Origin: Bubalus kerabau
Lineage: Eukaryota > Chordata > Mammalia > Artiodactyla > Bovidae
Assembly: GCF_029407905.1 (NCBI RefSeq)
Contig: NC_073629.1
Span: 52,684,801-52,748,800 of the forward strand
Direction: 5' to 3'
DNA length: 64,000 nucleotides
In this document: positions 12,050 to 24,479 of the stretch, one piece after another
Numbering within the stretch: the first letter of the stretch is position 1
Layout of the letters: every line of letters starts with the position of its first letter
Program-made: the position numbers and the translations under genes
The notes under the pieces: generated by a model
Databases searched by the model: none
Told to the model about the DNA's origin: nothing
Seen by the model: the letters and a program-made list of their open reading frames with translations, nothing else

Positions 12050-12446
12050 GAGAATGCTTTGCTAACAGCCCCATATGAAGCAGTCACCAGTTATTCTCTA
12101 CTGAAGCCCTCTATTCTAATTGTCTATGTAGCTCCTGACTATCTGACAGTTTTCTTGTTTATAAATTTGTTTGTTTTATTATAGGGTGTCTTCTCTCACT
12201 CGAATGAGGGAACGAACACTTTGTTCAACATTATCTCCAGCACACTGAATGGTGATTAGCACATAGTAGGGGCCCCATATGCATTGGAGAAGGCAATGGC
12301 AACCCACTCCAGTGTTCTTGCCTGGAGAATCCCAGGGACGGGGGAGCCTGGTGGGCTGCCATCTACGGGGTCGCACAGAGTCGGACACGACTGAAGCAAC
12401 TTAGCAGCAGCAGGGGCCCCATAAATGTTTATCAAATAAATGAATG
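12050..12446 (+). mobile_element. L2 3' end interrupted by Bov-A
   Basis: The stretch tagcacatagtaggggcccc continues after the SINE as ataaatgtttatcaaataaa, the L2 terminus. Confidence 0.65.
12280..12411 (+). mobile_element. Bov-A monomer SINE
   Basis: Bov-A unit from ggagaaggcaatggcaaccc to a CAG-rich end. The 12-bp duplication AGGGGCCCCATA occurs at 12268-12279 and 12412-12423. Confidence 0.93.
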
Positions 12447-13315
12447 GCAGGCAGTCAAACAGGAGTAAAAAATCAAATGTTTTATTTTGAAATAGATTTG
12501 CAAATATACTGAATGTCCAAGGTTGGGATGTGCCTCGAATAAGAACTACGAGGTAGCCATGTTTATCATTCTGCATCAAAAAAATTTTGATGCTTTCTGC
12601 ATCAAGTTTCAGTTGACATCAATATCTTGCAAAATTTTCTCAAATGACACATTGGAGCAATCTATTCCTGGAGAATTCTTTCTCTAGACTTGAAAAAGTC
12701 CCAGAGATGTAAATAGTTTTGAATCTAGCATAGTTCATATGCATTAAACCCCTCTATTGCAACATGTCTCAGATAATTTGATGCCTAAGATGCAGTTTTT
12801 GCTGTAGAGGCTGAAGCAAGCAAGATCTCTCTTTCAAAAGGGATAAGAATTCTCTGGCTTGGGCCTCTTCTACCTGACCTAACTTCTCTGGATCCTTAGG
12901 CGTGGGAATTTCAGATCTGAGTTATCAGGAAATCATGATAACATGCAGGGGTCTGTTCCATGACCTAATATCATCTTCAGATTATCAGCTAAAATCTGTT
13001 TTGAAAGTCAATGAATATAAAGACAAAGGGATGTGATTGCAATCCTGAAGCTAGAAGCTAGAGAGAAAATAGGTCAAGAATAAAATTGACAAAATTTGCA
13101 TGCAACTGGGTTCGACAAGGACTAGGCTTACTGGTTCACCAAACAAGGAGGTCCCCTCAGGAAGCTGCATGAGAAGCTCATTTCAAGCCTTGCTAACCAG
13201 CTAAGTACTAATAATGGCTTCACATCATGGGCGGCAACTGGCATAGTGTAACAGCCTAGGAAATGCCAGGAGGGTAGAAGTTGTGTTGTATTCATCTACT
13301 TAAATCCCTCCAACA
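12447..13315. other. Unassigned intergenic DNA
   Basis: No gene or repeat recognised. Confidence 0.5.
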
Positions 13316-13710
13316 TTTTTTATGTTTGTTTGGTTTTGGCTGTGCTGGGTCTTTGTTGCTGCTCATGGGCTTCATATAGTTGTGGCAAGTGGGGGGCTAC
13401 TTTCGTTGGGCGCACAGGCTTTTCCTTGTGATGGCTTCTCTTGTTGCTGAGCATCTAGGTTCCTGGGCCTCAGTAGCTGCAGCATGTGGGCTCAGTAGTT
13501 GTGGTGCACAGGCTTAGCTGCTCCAAGATATGTGGAATCTTCCCGGACCAGGGATCGAACCATGTCCCTTGCATTGGCAGATGGATATTACATAAAATTG
13601 TTTTATTTATTAATTTTAAAAACTTTTTTATGTCAATTGCCATGTTTTTCTTAATAGTTTCTCTCTTGAGATAGATTCTTATCCACATACCACCAGAGAA
13701 GCCCTCAACG
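13316..13710 (-). mobile_element. CHR-type tRNA SINE with internal insertion
   Basis: CHR body (gctgtgctgggtctttgttg) runs to the box B-like ccagggatcgaaccatgt. An AT-rich segment (about 13590-13680) then separates it from the head, which resumes as accagagaagccct near 13691. Confidence 0.7.
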
Positions 13711-14089
13711 ACATTATCTGCTGTATGAATTATAAAGCTTCAGGATAATATGCTTTGAGTGGTTTTTAGGTAGAAATCTTGGATTAACTCCAAGGCAGTT
13801 CTGCCTGCCCATCCCTGAGAGGCAGAGGTAAAGCAGGGAGGGTGCTGGATGCTGGACTGGGGGGTCTGTGGATCATGAAGACTGTGATGCTCAGCATGCT
13901 GAAGGACCTGGGCTTGAAGGACTCTTTGGTTGGAAGGGGGAGCTCAAGAGATGGTCCAAAACAACATTCTTCCTTCACAAATGCTGAGTGTGTGACATAT
14001 GCCCAGGCATTGTCCTAAGCACAGGAGATACAGTGATGAAGAAGATAGTCTTTTACATCTAGTTTAAGAGAGTTGAAGCAATCCTGCCT

Positions 14090-14255
14090 GTGCCACTAAT
14101 TAGCTGTGACCATGGGGAAATATCTTGACTCTTTTTGAGTTCAACTTCTTCAACTAGGAAGTGGGGACAACCTCAAAGATATGCTTGTGAAAATTAAGTT
14201 AGATTATGTCAGTGAAGTTCTTAGCACAGACCCTGGCATGCAGTGAGCGCTGTAA
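14090..14255 (+). mobile_element. MIR SINE
   Basis: Core and tail recognisable: tagctgtgaccatgg, then ttagcacagaccctggcatg. Confidence 0.6.
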
Positions 14256-14850
14256 GCCCTAGGAAGCAGGGATTACATTTTGGATTCGTTTTGAATTTTC
14301 AGTGCTTGCCTTCATACACAGAAAGTGTTAAAAGAATTATCTGTTGAAGGCTTGAAGGTTAATAGAGAGTCAGATTGGAGGCCAGGAAGCAAGCTAAGGG
14401 TCTGGAACAGGATAAAAAGCCAAAATGTCAAGAAGTATTATAGAAAAATCAGAAACAGGATGTAGGAACAAAACACTCAAAGAAAGTAAGGTTATTGATG
14501 GGCAGGCCTCTGCACAAGGTAGTGGGCATATGGGTGAGCTTGGACCAGCTCCACAGGCTACTGGCACTCCTCCTTGCTCCCACAAACACGCTCCGCCCTC
14601 TTCTAGCAACAAACACAACCAATTACCATAACAAACAGTTTGGTTATAGATGCCTATTGGGAAAGCTGGGGAGAGAAAGACAGGCTCTTGAGACCATATT
14701 CACAAACTGGAGCTGTTTGAGCTGTGGCCGCTCAAACTTCCCTTCTACTACATTCAGCCTCAGCACCTACCATCTCCCTTGGGCGGAGGGTGATTATAAG
14801 TCCAGGATGCCTGAAGTTTAAGCACATGTCCTGATGCAATCATTAATATA

Positions 14851-15110
14851 GCAATGTATACACCAATCACCTAGAGAATCTACTAAAATGCAGATTCTGC
14901 TCCAGTAGGTCTGGGTAGGGCCTAAAATTCTGCATTTCTTAAGAACTCCCAGGTGAGGCTAACACTATTTGTCCAAGGACCACACTTTCAGCAGCAGGGG
15001 TCTACCACTGATTCTCAATGTAACTGTAGTCAGTATCACCTTGGTTGCTTAAACTGCAGACTCTGAGGCCCCAGTCACCTATTAGTGTGGATGGCTCAGA
15101 AAGACCAGCT
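14851..15110 (+). mobile_element. MER5A-like hAT fragments (one or two copies)
   Basis: The text gcagattctgctccagtagg, then catttcttaagaactcccag and the weak end cagcaggggtctaccactg match MER5A. A second weak copy seems to start at about 15010. Confidence 0.6.
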
Positions 15111-17555
15111 GTGAAATAACTCCCCATTATGAATTTCTACTTACCTTCTGCACCAAGCCTTTCCTTTGAGTTAAGGGAGTACAAACAGAAAATCAACCTG
15201 TTAACCTCAATGAACACCCCTTAGTCTACATGCAGGGAGAGGCATCAAGGGACCTGCCAATTCTGAGACTGGGGAGGGTAGCAGGTCTATCAGGTCCAAG
15301 GAGCCACTGTGGGGTTTGTCCTTCAGATGTCCTGGGATTTGGTTGGCAAGGCTTCATGGGACCTGGTCAATAAAAACTGTGGGTGAGGTACTAAAAGAGG
15401 CACTATAGGGGGCGAGGAAAGTCACACTCTCTGGCTTCAGGGAATGTTAAATTAAGAGATAGGATTTCAGACCCTTTCAAAGTCCCAGCTAAACACATGC
15501 AAAAGAAATCAAACAGAACACCTGGGTGCTGAAAAGCAAACCTGTAGGGAACTGAGCTGGATGAGGTGAGAAGAGCGAGGCTTCCAGGTAGAAGTGAATT
15601 TCACACTGGGTTTCTCAGCAGATAATCTGTGGGGATTAGTGGAAGTGGATAGAGGATGTTGCTGAGTTAAGGGACTAAAAAGTGGAGGAATCCAGACAGG
15701 AAGAAACAAGGTCTACAAGGGGCCTCCCTGAAAAGCCACTGGGTTTTAAAAGTCAGAAAGAATTAAGTTAGTCTGTCAAGAACCCACAGGGCACTGTCCT
15801 CTAACAGCTCCCACTGGGGAGGATGCTGAGCGCCCAGGGCAGTGACCAGACCACATCCTGCCCTCCCGCACAGGCTGGTGTAGCAACCTGCAGTGCCTCA
15901 GCTTTTGGAGACCTCCCTGTGGGTGTTATTTTGATCGTTTTTGCCTAGCAGTAAAATAACACCCAACTAATGAGCTGCCAATTGCAAGCTGTTCAACTTA
16001 CTTCCTCCCTCCCTGTCCCTATTCGTATCTATGCTGGAGTGGCCTCACTTGGGCAGAAGGGGATGGTGAAAAGATTTTCCATGCACTTCAGAGCAGGGTC
16101 AAATGAAAGGCACAATCAGGACTTCTGAGGAAGAGAGGAAGGGCAGAGAAAGGGCTGCCTTGCTGCAAGACAAAGCTGGGTGAACAACTGACTCTTTGCC
16201 TCACTGACAAAGGAGAATGAGGGACTTGTGCCAGGCTGGCTTAAATTGACTGGAGAAAAGTAACTCTTGTAATTTGCAGCTCTCTGCGTGCTATAGAAAT
16301 GCTGGCAAAGCATGCACCCTTCAGGCAGAAAAAGCATGAACCATGAGACAATTTCAAGCTCCAGGGTCAAGGACGGGGTTTTCCACTGTGCCTTGGGACG
16401 GCAGGGTTTGCTGGGGTAGGGGCCTGGCAGCCCCTGAAGATCTCTGGGTCTACTGCTACCCCAGAACCACCTGCTGATCTGCAAGGGGCTGAAATTGGTG
16501 CTGCCTACTTTTGTAATCACGTGGGGTGAGGTTAACCAATTCAGGATGGCCACTGCAGAGCACTGTGGGATGTCAAAGAGAGCTGGGAGACTGCTCCGTA
16601 GGAAGGGAGGGCACAATGAATAAGTCAGAGAGTGGCAGGAGGGAACACAGTCCACCCTCTCTGTCAGTTGGTCAAGAAGACTACTGGGCTCAGCATTGCA
16701 GCCAAATTTGGCTCCCACAACCTACCTAATGAGCTTTGGGGTGTAGATGGTGACTTAGCAGGGATGAGGTATACTGAAGACTTGCCCCCACAGCCACTCC
16801 ATAAACCTTAAAGAGGAGAAGAGATCCCTCTTGGTGACCGATATTGGATTTCTCATCAGTGTTGGTGAGTGTAGCCAAGCCAGAGATCATGATTTAGAAC
16901 CAATACATGTGAAGTTTGTTATATTCAAATGGCCTGGAAAAATCCATACAAATTACATGGGTCCAACCTGCTGTGATTATGTGCTAAACTGGGTGACAGT
17001 TGAGTACAGCTGTGGTGAGGTAGAGATCCCCAAGGGCCAGAATGATCAGGAAAAGTTTTGTGGAAGGAGGTGAACTAGATGTAGGTGCTGATGGATGTGC
17101 AGGCTATGGACAGGCAGAAGAAAGTGGGAAGGCATTCTGGGAGGGTGGGGCAACATAACCAAAGACCCTGGGATGAACACAGTAAGTTTATGGGGCTTTA
17201 AAAGGATTAAGCTGTTTGGACTTTAGCAGGTGCTCTGAAAAACATGGGAGAGAAGAGAGCACAAACAGCTGGACTTTAGAGAGGAGCTCATTGCAAGACC
17301 CCATGGTGCTGAGGAGGGGCTCGTCTGTCAAGGTCTTCTCCTAAGACTCATCCGCAGCTCCTTTGGGGGTTTAGGGAGATCTTTTAGCAGAGTTCCAAGC
17401 ACTTCAGTTGATTTTCAATTCCCTCCTCCCCCTGCCACTGAATTCCCATGGATGGGAGCCAGAAAAGCAGGTGCTACTTATCAGAGGTACTAAACTCTGG
17501 TGCTGAGAGGATGAAGCTGTTCCAAAGGGACCTTTGAGAGAGAAATATGGGTGTC
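15111..17555. other. Longest repeat-free intergenic block
   Basis: About 2.4 kb without a recognised repeat, of moderate GC. A 200-codon minus ORF (16116-16718) has no recognised domain. A perfect inverted repeat lies at 15920-15965. Could hold conserved noncoding sequence; that is inference. Confidence 0.45.
15920..15965. repeat. Perfect 13-bp inverted repeat, 20-nt loop
   Basis: TGGGTGTTATTTT at 15920-15932 is the exact reverse complement of AAAATAACACCCA at 15953-15965. Confidence 0.9.
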
Positions 17556-17772
17556 TTGGGCTTCTCTGGTGGCTCAGAGGGTAAAGCTTCTGCCTGCAAT
17601 GCAGGAGACCTCGGTTTGATCCCTGGTCAGGAAGATCCCCTGGAGAAGGAAACGGCACCCCACTCCAGTACTCTTGCCTGGAAAATCCCATGGACAGAGA
17701 AGTCTGGTAGACTACAGTCCATGGGATCGCAAAGAGTCGGACATGACTGAGCGACTTCACTTTCACTTTCAG
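17556..17772 (+). mobile_element. Bov-tA SINE
   Basis: Head gggcttctctggtggctcag, then the Bov-A unit ending gagcgacttcactttcactt. Confidence 0.92.
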
Positions 17773-17989
17773 GAGTTTTTTTAATCTTTTAGGTATGGAC
17801 TCAAGAGGGCAGGAGGATTTGGGCACAGGACTGGCTATGGGGCCAGGAACCTGGACTTTAAGACAGGGGCGGGAAACAGGGAGGAGACAATGTGAGAGTC
17901 TCGGGCCACTGCCAGAAAGGGGCTGTCTACTGGGAGATTCTGGGTATCTACAATTCTTCCTCCTTTTCTGAAAGAGATATCAGGGCTCC

Positions 17990-18600
17990 CTTAAAAAGGA
18001 CAGGATCTGTCAAAAGGCAGGACAGAAAAAGGCAAGAATGTTTACTCTCACCACTTGTACTGAACTGTATACAAGAGGTCCTAGCCAGTACACTTGGGCA
18101 AGAAAAAAACATTAAGAAATACATATTTGAGAGGAAGAAGTAAAGCAGTCCTTATTTGCAGATGACATGGTTTTGTCTGTAGAGAAGCCTAAGGAATCTA
18201 CAGAAGTCTACCAGAATCAGGAGCAAGTTTACAGTTTGTGGGATACACTATTAACAAACAATCAAAAAATGAAATTAAGAAGATAATTTCATTCACAATA
18301 GCTTAAAAAAGAATAAAATACTTAATGAAATGAAGTGCAAGATCTGTACACTGAAAACCTCAAAACATTGCTGAGAGAAATTAAAGATCTTAACAAATGG
18401 AGAAATACACTTTGTTCATGGTTTGGAAAATTCGATGTAGGAATTGTCCCCAAATTGATCTATAGTTTTGAAAGAATCCATATCAATATTCCATCAAGTT
18501 TTTTGACAGGATTTGGCAAGATGATTCTACAATTTAAATGAAAATGCAAAGGAGCTAGATAAATCAAAATAATCTTGAATCTAAACAACAGACTTAAAGC
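17990..18600 (+). mobile_element. Old L1 ORF2 fragment
   Basis: Diverged reverse-transcriptase region: CLLSPLVLNCIQEVLAS-like text, then the ADDMV box at about 18158-18172 in another frame. Stops and shifts break it. Confidence 0.7.
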
Positions 18601-18824
18601 TCCATATTAAACCTTATCCTTGTTTACCATGCTTTTCCTGGTAACCTCATAACTCCACTACCAGCCTCCCCACACACAACTTTCTTCTGTCTTTAGCTGA
18701 AGATGACATTTAAGTTAGTAGCTTCGGCCACCTCAGAGAGTTAGTCATTTTTTCCTGGGTATCTCCCATATATACTTGAAGGTATACATGTTAACTTCCT
18801 TTAAAAAAAAAATAATGTATTTTT
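18601..18824. other. Unassigned segment between L1 pieces
   Basis: Not recognised; possibly an older repeat. Confidence 0.3.
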
Positions 18825-19165
18825 TAGATTTTATTTATTTGTTCATGGCTCTGCTGGGTTTTCCTTGCTGTGCAGGCTTTTCTCTAGTTGCAGTGAGTGG
18901 CAGCCTACTTTTTGTTGCAGCGTGCGGGCTTCTCGTTGCTGTGGCTTCTCTTCTTATGGAGCACAGGCTCTAGGGTGCTTGGGCTTCAGTAGTTGTAGCA
19001 TGAGGGCTCAGTAGTTCCCAGGTTCTAGAGCACAGGATCAGTAGTTGCAGTGCACAGGTAGTTGTTCTGGAGCATGTGTGATCTTCCCAGACCAGGGATC
19101 AAACCTGTGTCTACTGCATTGGCAGGTGAATTCTTTACCACTGAGCCATCAGGGAAGCCCCTATC
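18825..19165 (-). mobile_element. CHR-type tRNA SINE
   Basis: Full CHR body; the head at 19140-19163 reads, reversed, ggcttccctgatggctcagt. Confidence 0.87.
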
Positions 19166-19229
19166 TATCTTTTGTATTACAGGGGTCTCAACTAAGAACT
19201 CAGAAGGGTAGAGGGAAAATTGTTTTCCT

Positions 19230-19690
19230 TTCCCTACACCCCAAGCTGGGAATAAATCCAAATGTCCATCAACTTTTATATAATAGATAAACAAAATCTA
19301 GTACATCCATACAATGGAATACTGCTTAGCAGTAAAAAGAAATAAACTGATACATGCAATAGCATGGATGAACTTCAAAAACTTGCAAAATAGAAAGAGT
19401 CAGACAGTAAACTACATGTTTTCTCATTTATGTAAAGTTTTTAGAAAAGGCAAAGGAATAGAGACAGAAAGCAAGTCAGAGGAGTGAAAGTGGGCATGGG
19501 AACTGATTGTATAAAATAGGAGGTTTTAGGTGCAAAGGGAATGTTCTAAAACTGGATTTTATGATAATTGTGATGATTGTACAACTGTTTAAAGTTACTT
19601 TAATTATCAAATTGTACACTAATGAAGGTGAATTTTATAGTATGTAAATTGTACTTTAATAAAGCTGTTTAAAATAAAGTACAGGGAGAC
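19230..19690 (+). mobile_element. L1 3' region
   Basis: Carries the conserved end of L1 ORF2 (aaatgtccatcaactttt, then acaatggaatactgcttagc) and an A-rich end. It may belong to the same old element as 17990-18600. Confidence 0.65.
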
Positions 19691-19727
19691 TTCTAGAGAG
19701 ACTTTTGGAGAGAAGGTGTGGTGGGGT

Positions 19728-19752
19728 GTGGTGCGTGTGTGTGTGTGTGTAG
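19728..19752. repeat. (GT)n microsatellite
   Basis: About ten GT units, one with a GC variant. Confidence 0.85.
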
Positions 19753-19794
19753 TTGCCACAGGAAGAGAGTAAACACTACGGGAGATAGTTATGA

Positions 19795-19975
19795 ATTTAA
19801 GTGCAGTGGAAAAACACAGGCGCTCTGTACCAGGTTATGGGTCTGGATCTGGTTCTACTACCGTATGAGCTTGAGACAAATGACTTAACATCTTTGAGCC
19901 TCTATGAAATGGGACTCATGATAAATACCAAGGATGTAGCCCAGAGCCTGACGCCACAGTAGGTATTTGCTGAGG
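19795..19975 (+). mobile_element. MIR SINE
   Basis: Diverged MIR: tgacttaacatctttgagcc, then cacagtaggtatttgctg. Confidence 0.6.
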
Positions 19976-20094
19976 GAGCATTCTGGACCAATTACTTCTG
20001 CATAAGATTCAGGGCTTGGTAGTAACTATAGAATTATGGGTTTCATAGCAGAATGACAAGCCTCTCACTGACCTGATTTAGCACCTTTATTAAT

Positions 20095-20255
20095 GAAGAA
20101 GCCTGGGAGCATGGGCCAAAACCTTTGGGGTCCAGTACTGCTTCTACCACAATTGTACTATATGACTATAGCAGGATTCCTTAAACTCTCTAGGTTCCTG
20201 AGATGTACCCTGCCTCCCAAATAGGGTTACTGGGATGCTTCAGAAGTCAGATCTC
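20095..20255 (+). mobile_element. Probable MIR SINE
   Basis: Weak match in the core (ccttaaactctctaggttcc, then atagggttactgggatg). Confidence 0.4.
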
Positions 20256-21350
20256 ATTGCCGACATTAAGGGTCCTGTGTAAGGTAACAATGGTAGACAG
20301 CACACAGAGGGGGCTGGAGGCCAGCATGAAAGAAATATAATCTGACCAAGGTCACTGTGCCTATGGGCTGGGATATGTGAATGTTAGCTTAGCAGGAGGC
20401 CATGGAAATTTTCACAGACCAAACTGGCATTTGGAGCTGAGCTGGAAAGCTGTGAACACAGGATGTTACTGCAAACAGGGCTGGGGCCAGGCTGCTACCT
20501 GAGGTTTTGGCAGGCTTCACCCCCTGCCAGTTGATTGAAGGATGTTGGATCATCAGGAAACAGGGATTTTAAATGATCCCACAGGAAGGTGTGAATAACA
20601 ACAGAAGCAACAAACAAAGGCAGCCAGGCCAGGTCTGACTGGGGAAGGCGGGGGCATTGGGTTGACAGATACGTGAGTTCTCACTTTCTTTAACACTTTA
20701 GGAATTTCAGAGGAAGAGCCCAGCTGGTATTCAAAGATGGTTTTGTGATAGATTCCTCCACCTCCCTTCCCTTCCTCCATCCATCTGTCCTGGAGGAGAA
20801 GAGGGAAAAGTGGTGGCTGGAGGGCATGACTTTCTGGCTCAGGACACCGGCAGCCCTCCATGGGACAGTGTGGAGTGGACACTCGCTATACTTCTGGATG
20901 CCTAGCATGTGCCTCTACTTTTTTTTCTAGTAAGGTTACTTGGATTCTTTTGGGGGGAATTTTCTCTCCCCAATATGTACAGTCTAGGTGAAGCTGTCAG
21001 TACAGGCATTCTGCTCTCCTCTGGCCAATTAAACTCTCCCTTCTATACTCTGAGTTGAGAGGAGCGATGGATAAAGATTAGGGGGGAAAAATAGCAACAA
21101 CAACACAACAAAACTGCTGGGGAGTAACTGACACCAGGCCCTCACTCAACCTTTACTTATATCCACTACTTGAAACCCACCTCTGCCCCCGTTTCTTAAC
21201 TCTCCATCTGTTTCTCGAGTCCCTGCTATCATTCCCAGAAGTTCCATTTTGCTTAGGTTAGCTATGATTCATTTCTGTTTTCAAGGACAGACACAGAAAC
21301 TGGCTCTGGCCCTCTTGCTTGGGGTAGTTTTTATAGAGGACATGTGAGGG
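20256..21350. other. Unassigned intergenic DNA
   Basis: No repeat or gene recognised. A 109-codon minus ORF at 20553-20882 has no known domain. Confidence 0.45.
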
Positions 21351-21625
21351 GGCAGAAGAGCCTCCACCTTCTAAGCATGTGACCACAGGCAAATCATTAA
21401 ATCCATCCAGGCCTCAACTTTTATAAAATGGAAATACTGTTACTTTGAAGAACTAATTAATTCATTAGGATTAGGATTAAAAACATTAATTTATTCATCT
21501 ATTTACTATATATCTATCAGCCATTATTTTCTTGGTACTCCAAGGAACCAGAAAAGTGATAAGACAGACATAGCGTAGTCCTTGTCTTCATGGAGCACCT
21601 AGTCTCCTGGGAAGAGAGTCACTAA
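21351..21625. mobile_element. MIR (+) next to L2 end (-)
   Basis: 21351-21475 resembles MIR (aatggaaatactgttac). 21485-21625 resembles an inverted L2 tail (gtccttgtcttcatggagca). Confidence 0.5.
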
Positions 21626-22024
21626 ACTTAGAAATCTAGTTTACAAATCTAGTGATGTTATAATACTTCAAGGCACTGTGGGTATGGTTAATAAGGGGAT
21701 CCAGGAATTCAATAGAGGGCCGCATATGGAAGGCCCTTAGCAAATGTGACTTTCTTTTCCCTTTCCTTCTCCTGTTTTCTTCATCATGGTTCTTAGCACA
21801 GAATAGTCCCCTTATATTCATGTTCTTACAGTAGGAGGAGGACACTCCAGAGAAATCCTGACTTGATTCAGTGACTAAAGATTTGCCTATTGTGTTAAAA
21901 GCAGAAGTTGGAAACCACTCATCCCAACAGATGGGACAACTTGGTGGGGAGTCCTTACCCCAAGATAGAGGGGGCCAAGATTTAAATGATGAAGAGAAAA
22001 GGAAGGTACTAACACCTTCAGATT

Positions 22025-22187
22025 TTTTTTTTTTTTAAACAGGGAAAGCACATTAAACTTTTTTTTCTTTTTCTTTTCTTTACTGCATTGTACAGCATGC
22101 AGGATCTTAGTTCCCTGACTGGGCATTGAATCTGTGCTGCCTGCAGTGGAAGTGTGGAGTCTCAACCACTGGCCAGGGAAGTCCCAT
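22025..22187 (-). mobile_element. Short CHR-type tRNA SINE
   Basis: Begins with a T-rich tail, then gatcttagttccctgactgg and a head ending ggccagggaagtccc. Confidence 0.75.
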
Positions 22188-22220
22188 ATCTTCAGAGTTG
22201 ACTGCTTCTCAGACTGATAA

Positions 22221-22505
22221 TGGAGAAGGCAATGGCACCCCACTCCAGTACTCTTGCCTGGAAAATCCCATGGAAGGAGGAGCCTGGAAGGCTGCAGTCC
22301 ATGGGGTTGCTGAGGGTCGGACACGACTGAGCGACTTCACTTTCACTTTTCCCTTTCATGCATTGGAGAAGGAAATGGCAACCCACTCCAGTGTTCTTGC
22401 CTTGAGAATCCCAGGGACAGGGGTGCCTGGTGGGCTGCTGTCTATGGGGTCGCACAGAGTCGGACACAACTGAAGCGACTTAGCAGCAGCAGTAGCAGCA
22501 GCAGG
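22221..22505 (+). mobile_element. Bov-A2 dimeric SINE
   Basis: Two tandem Bov-A units joined by a ttcactttcacttttccc linker, ending in a CAG run. CTGATAA duplicated at 22214-22220 and 22506-22512. Confidence 0.95.
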
Positions 22506-22639
22506 CTGATAAAGTTCAGTAGAAGTCAAGATGGAAGATGCTTGCCTAAAGTTGATATTGACAAAACAAGAGCATGCAAATTCCTTGATCTACTAGGTAA
22601 CTTTCTAGCATCACAAAGTCTCAAAAATGATTCACCCAA

Positions 22640-22960
22640 TGTTAGCACCAGAAAATACTTTAGAGGACATTTAGGAAGCTCTTTCATTTACAGATGGGAA
22701 GCCAAAGCTCACTGGAATTAAGTCTCTTATCTGTCCTGGGTATGTAACCTGTGACACATTTAGACCTCTGCTAAACAGTGAGAGTCCAGACTAGTTCCTT
22801 TTTCATGTAGACAAATCCTGATGGCTATGCCTCCTGAAAAACAGGTCTAGGTTAACCTCTTGAAGGGCAGGGACAAAGGGAATGAGGCTCTGTGCTAGGT
22901 ACTGGGGAGGGACAAAGATAGAATCTTTAAGAGTCCTTCTGACATAGCTGGGAAGCTGAG
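22640..22960 (-). mobile_element. Probable MIR and L2 fragments
   Basis: Weak matches: cagatgggaagccaaagctc (MIR core, reversed) and ctctgtgctaggtactgggg (L2 tail, reversed). Confidence 0.4.
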
Positions 22961-23049
22961 ACACACACCACACCATATAATCACACAAAGCAATGATACA
23001 TGTGAACTGCTCATTGGTCATGGTCACAGAGATGCACTGGTACCATTTC

Positions 23050-23450
23050 CCTCTCAATACCTCCAAAACCCATCTCATCATTTCTATCCACTTTTTTCCC
23101 CAGTCTCCTACTGGAGGTACCTTTTTCTCAGAGGCCGGTATCTATTAATAGTAATATCTTCCATCACAAAGACTTGAAATAATATATTTCTGTCTGTTCC
23201 TCATCCCCACATCCAATAAGTCACTAGGTCCTGTTGGTCTGATCCTTAAATTCTACCTCATCCTGTCCAAAGACACCAAGCAGTATTCTTAATACACAGC
23301 TCTTACGTCATCCCCCTGCTCAAAATCCTTCAGGGCGCTGCAGAGGAATTTGTAGAATGAAACCCAAACTCCTTAGCTGAACATCTGTGGTTTCTCATAA
23401 TCTACTCCCAATTAGTATTTCCTCTCTTAGGTTCTGCTACTTTCCTATAT
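23050..23450 (+). mobile_element. L2 fragment
   Basis: Typical L2 text: ccccctgctcaaaatccttc, then aaactccttagctgaacatc. Confidence 0.65.
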
Positions 23451-23469
23451 ATCAACTGTGTCTTTTATT

Positions 23470-24330
23470 TATTTGGTTCTTTGACATCTGAGGCTTGCTG
23501 ACCCCAGGAAGGCTGCTTCTCCCAGGGTTAGCCAGTTCCTAGAGTTAGTAAATGACTAACCCCTGAGGGTACCTTTCAAAGGCAGAGCAATCAATTCACA
23601 GCCCATATCCCCACCACCTCCTCTATTGGACTCTCACACCAGGACTACTATTCCCCTGCCCAAAACACCCCAGGGCCAAATACCAAACAACTGGGAATGA
23701 TCTCTGTGCCCTAAGCCCTCTGAAATTATTCAAATTTGCCAGTCCCAAACCTGGTCATCCTGTCTTTCCCACTTCTTTCCCCAGAAATCACAATAAAGCC
23801 TCTTGCCCATGTTTTCCCTCTTCCCCCTGCTCCCTGACCTGAGTCTCCCCTGAGTGGTCCCCGTGGTATGGCATGCTCCCTTCTCCTGGGACCCAGGAGT
23901 ATACTTTCAATGGCTGCTGCTGCTACTGCTAAGTCGCTTCAGTCGTGTCCGACTCTGTGCGACCCCATAGATGGCAGACCCCTGGCTCCCCCGTCCCTGG
24001 GATTCTCCAGGCAAGAACACTGGAGTGGGTTGCCATTTCCAATGCATGAAAGTGAAAAGTGAAAGTGAAGTCGCTCAGTCGTGTCTGACTCTTAGTGACC
24101 CCATGGGCTGCCGCCCACCAGGCTCCACCGTCCATGGGATTTTCCAGGCAAGAGTACTGGAGTGGGGTACCATTGCCTTCTCCATACTTTCAACGGCAGT
24201 CCTCTCCTAATTGGTTGTTCTTGCCAAACCTAAATAAATAATAAAACCCATAAAGGAACTTCATGCTCTAGAGTAGCCCTCTCTTTCCCAAATAAGACCT
24301 GTTCTCCTGAACCCATGTCTTTGTCTGTGC
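23470..24330 (+). mobile_element. Possible old LTR, interrupted by Bov-A2
   Basis: About 590 bases once the SINE is removed. It is C-rich, with an AATAAA near 23791 and ctgacctgagtctcccctga after it, like an LTR R-U5 stretch. No coding part, primer-binding site or matching second LTR is visible. Confidence 0.25.
23911..24183 (-). mobile_element. Bov-A2 dimeric SINE
   Basis: Inverted dimer starting with a CTG run. The 10-bp duplication ATACTTTCAA is at 23901-23910 and 24184-24193. Confidence 0.95.
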
Positions 24331-24479
24331 TATTTTTCATTCTCAAAATGAACTCCCCCTGCCATTTCTGCATCTTAGAATTCTACCTGTCCTTTAATGT
24401 ACTCTTATCAGCACTGGCTTGAATCACCGGTGACAAAGACGAGTGTGTGATGTTCTGAGTGGTTCGTGACTGGTACTCT

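Noticed and set aside
16116..16718. 200-codon minus-strand ORF in the repeat-free intergenic block
   Set aside because: No recognisable domain, ordinary composition for a chance frame, overlapping frames on the other strand, and no supporting splice or promoter pattern.
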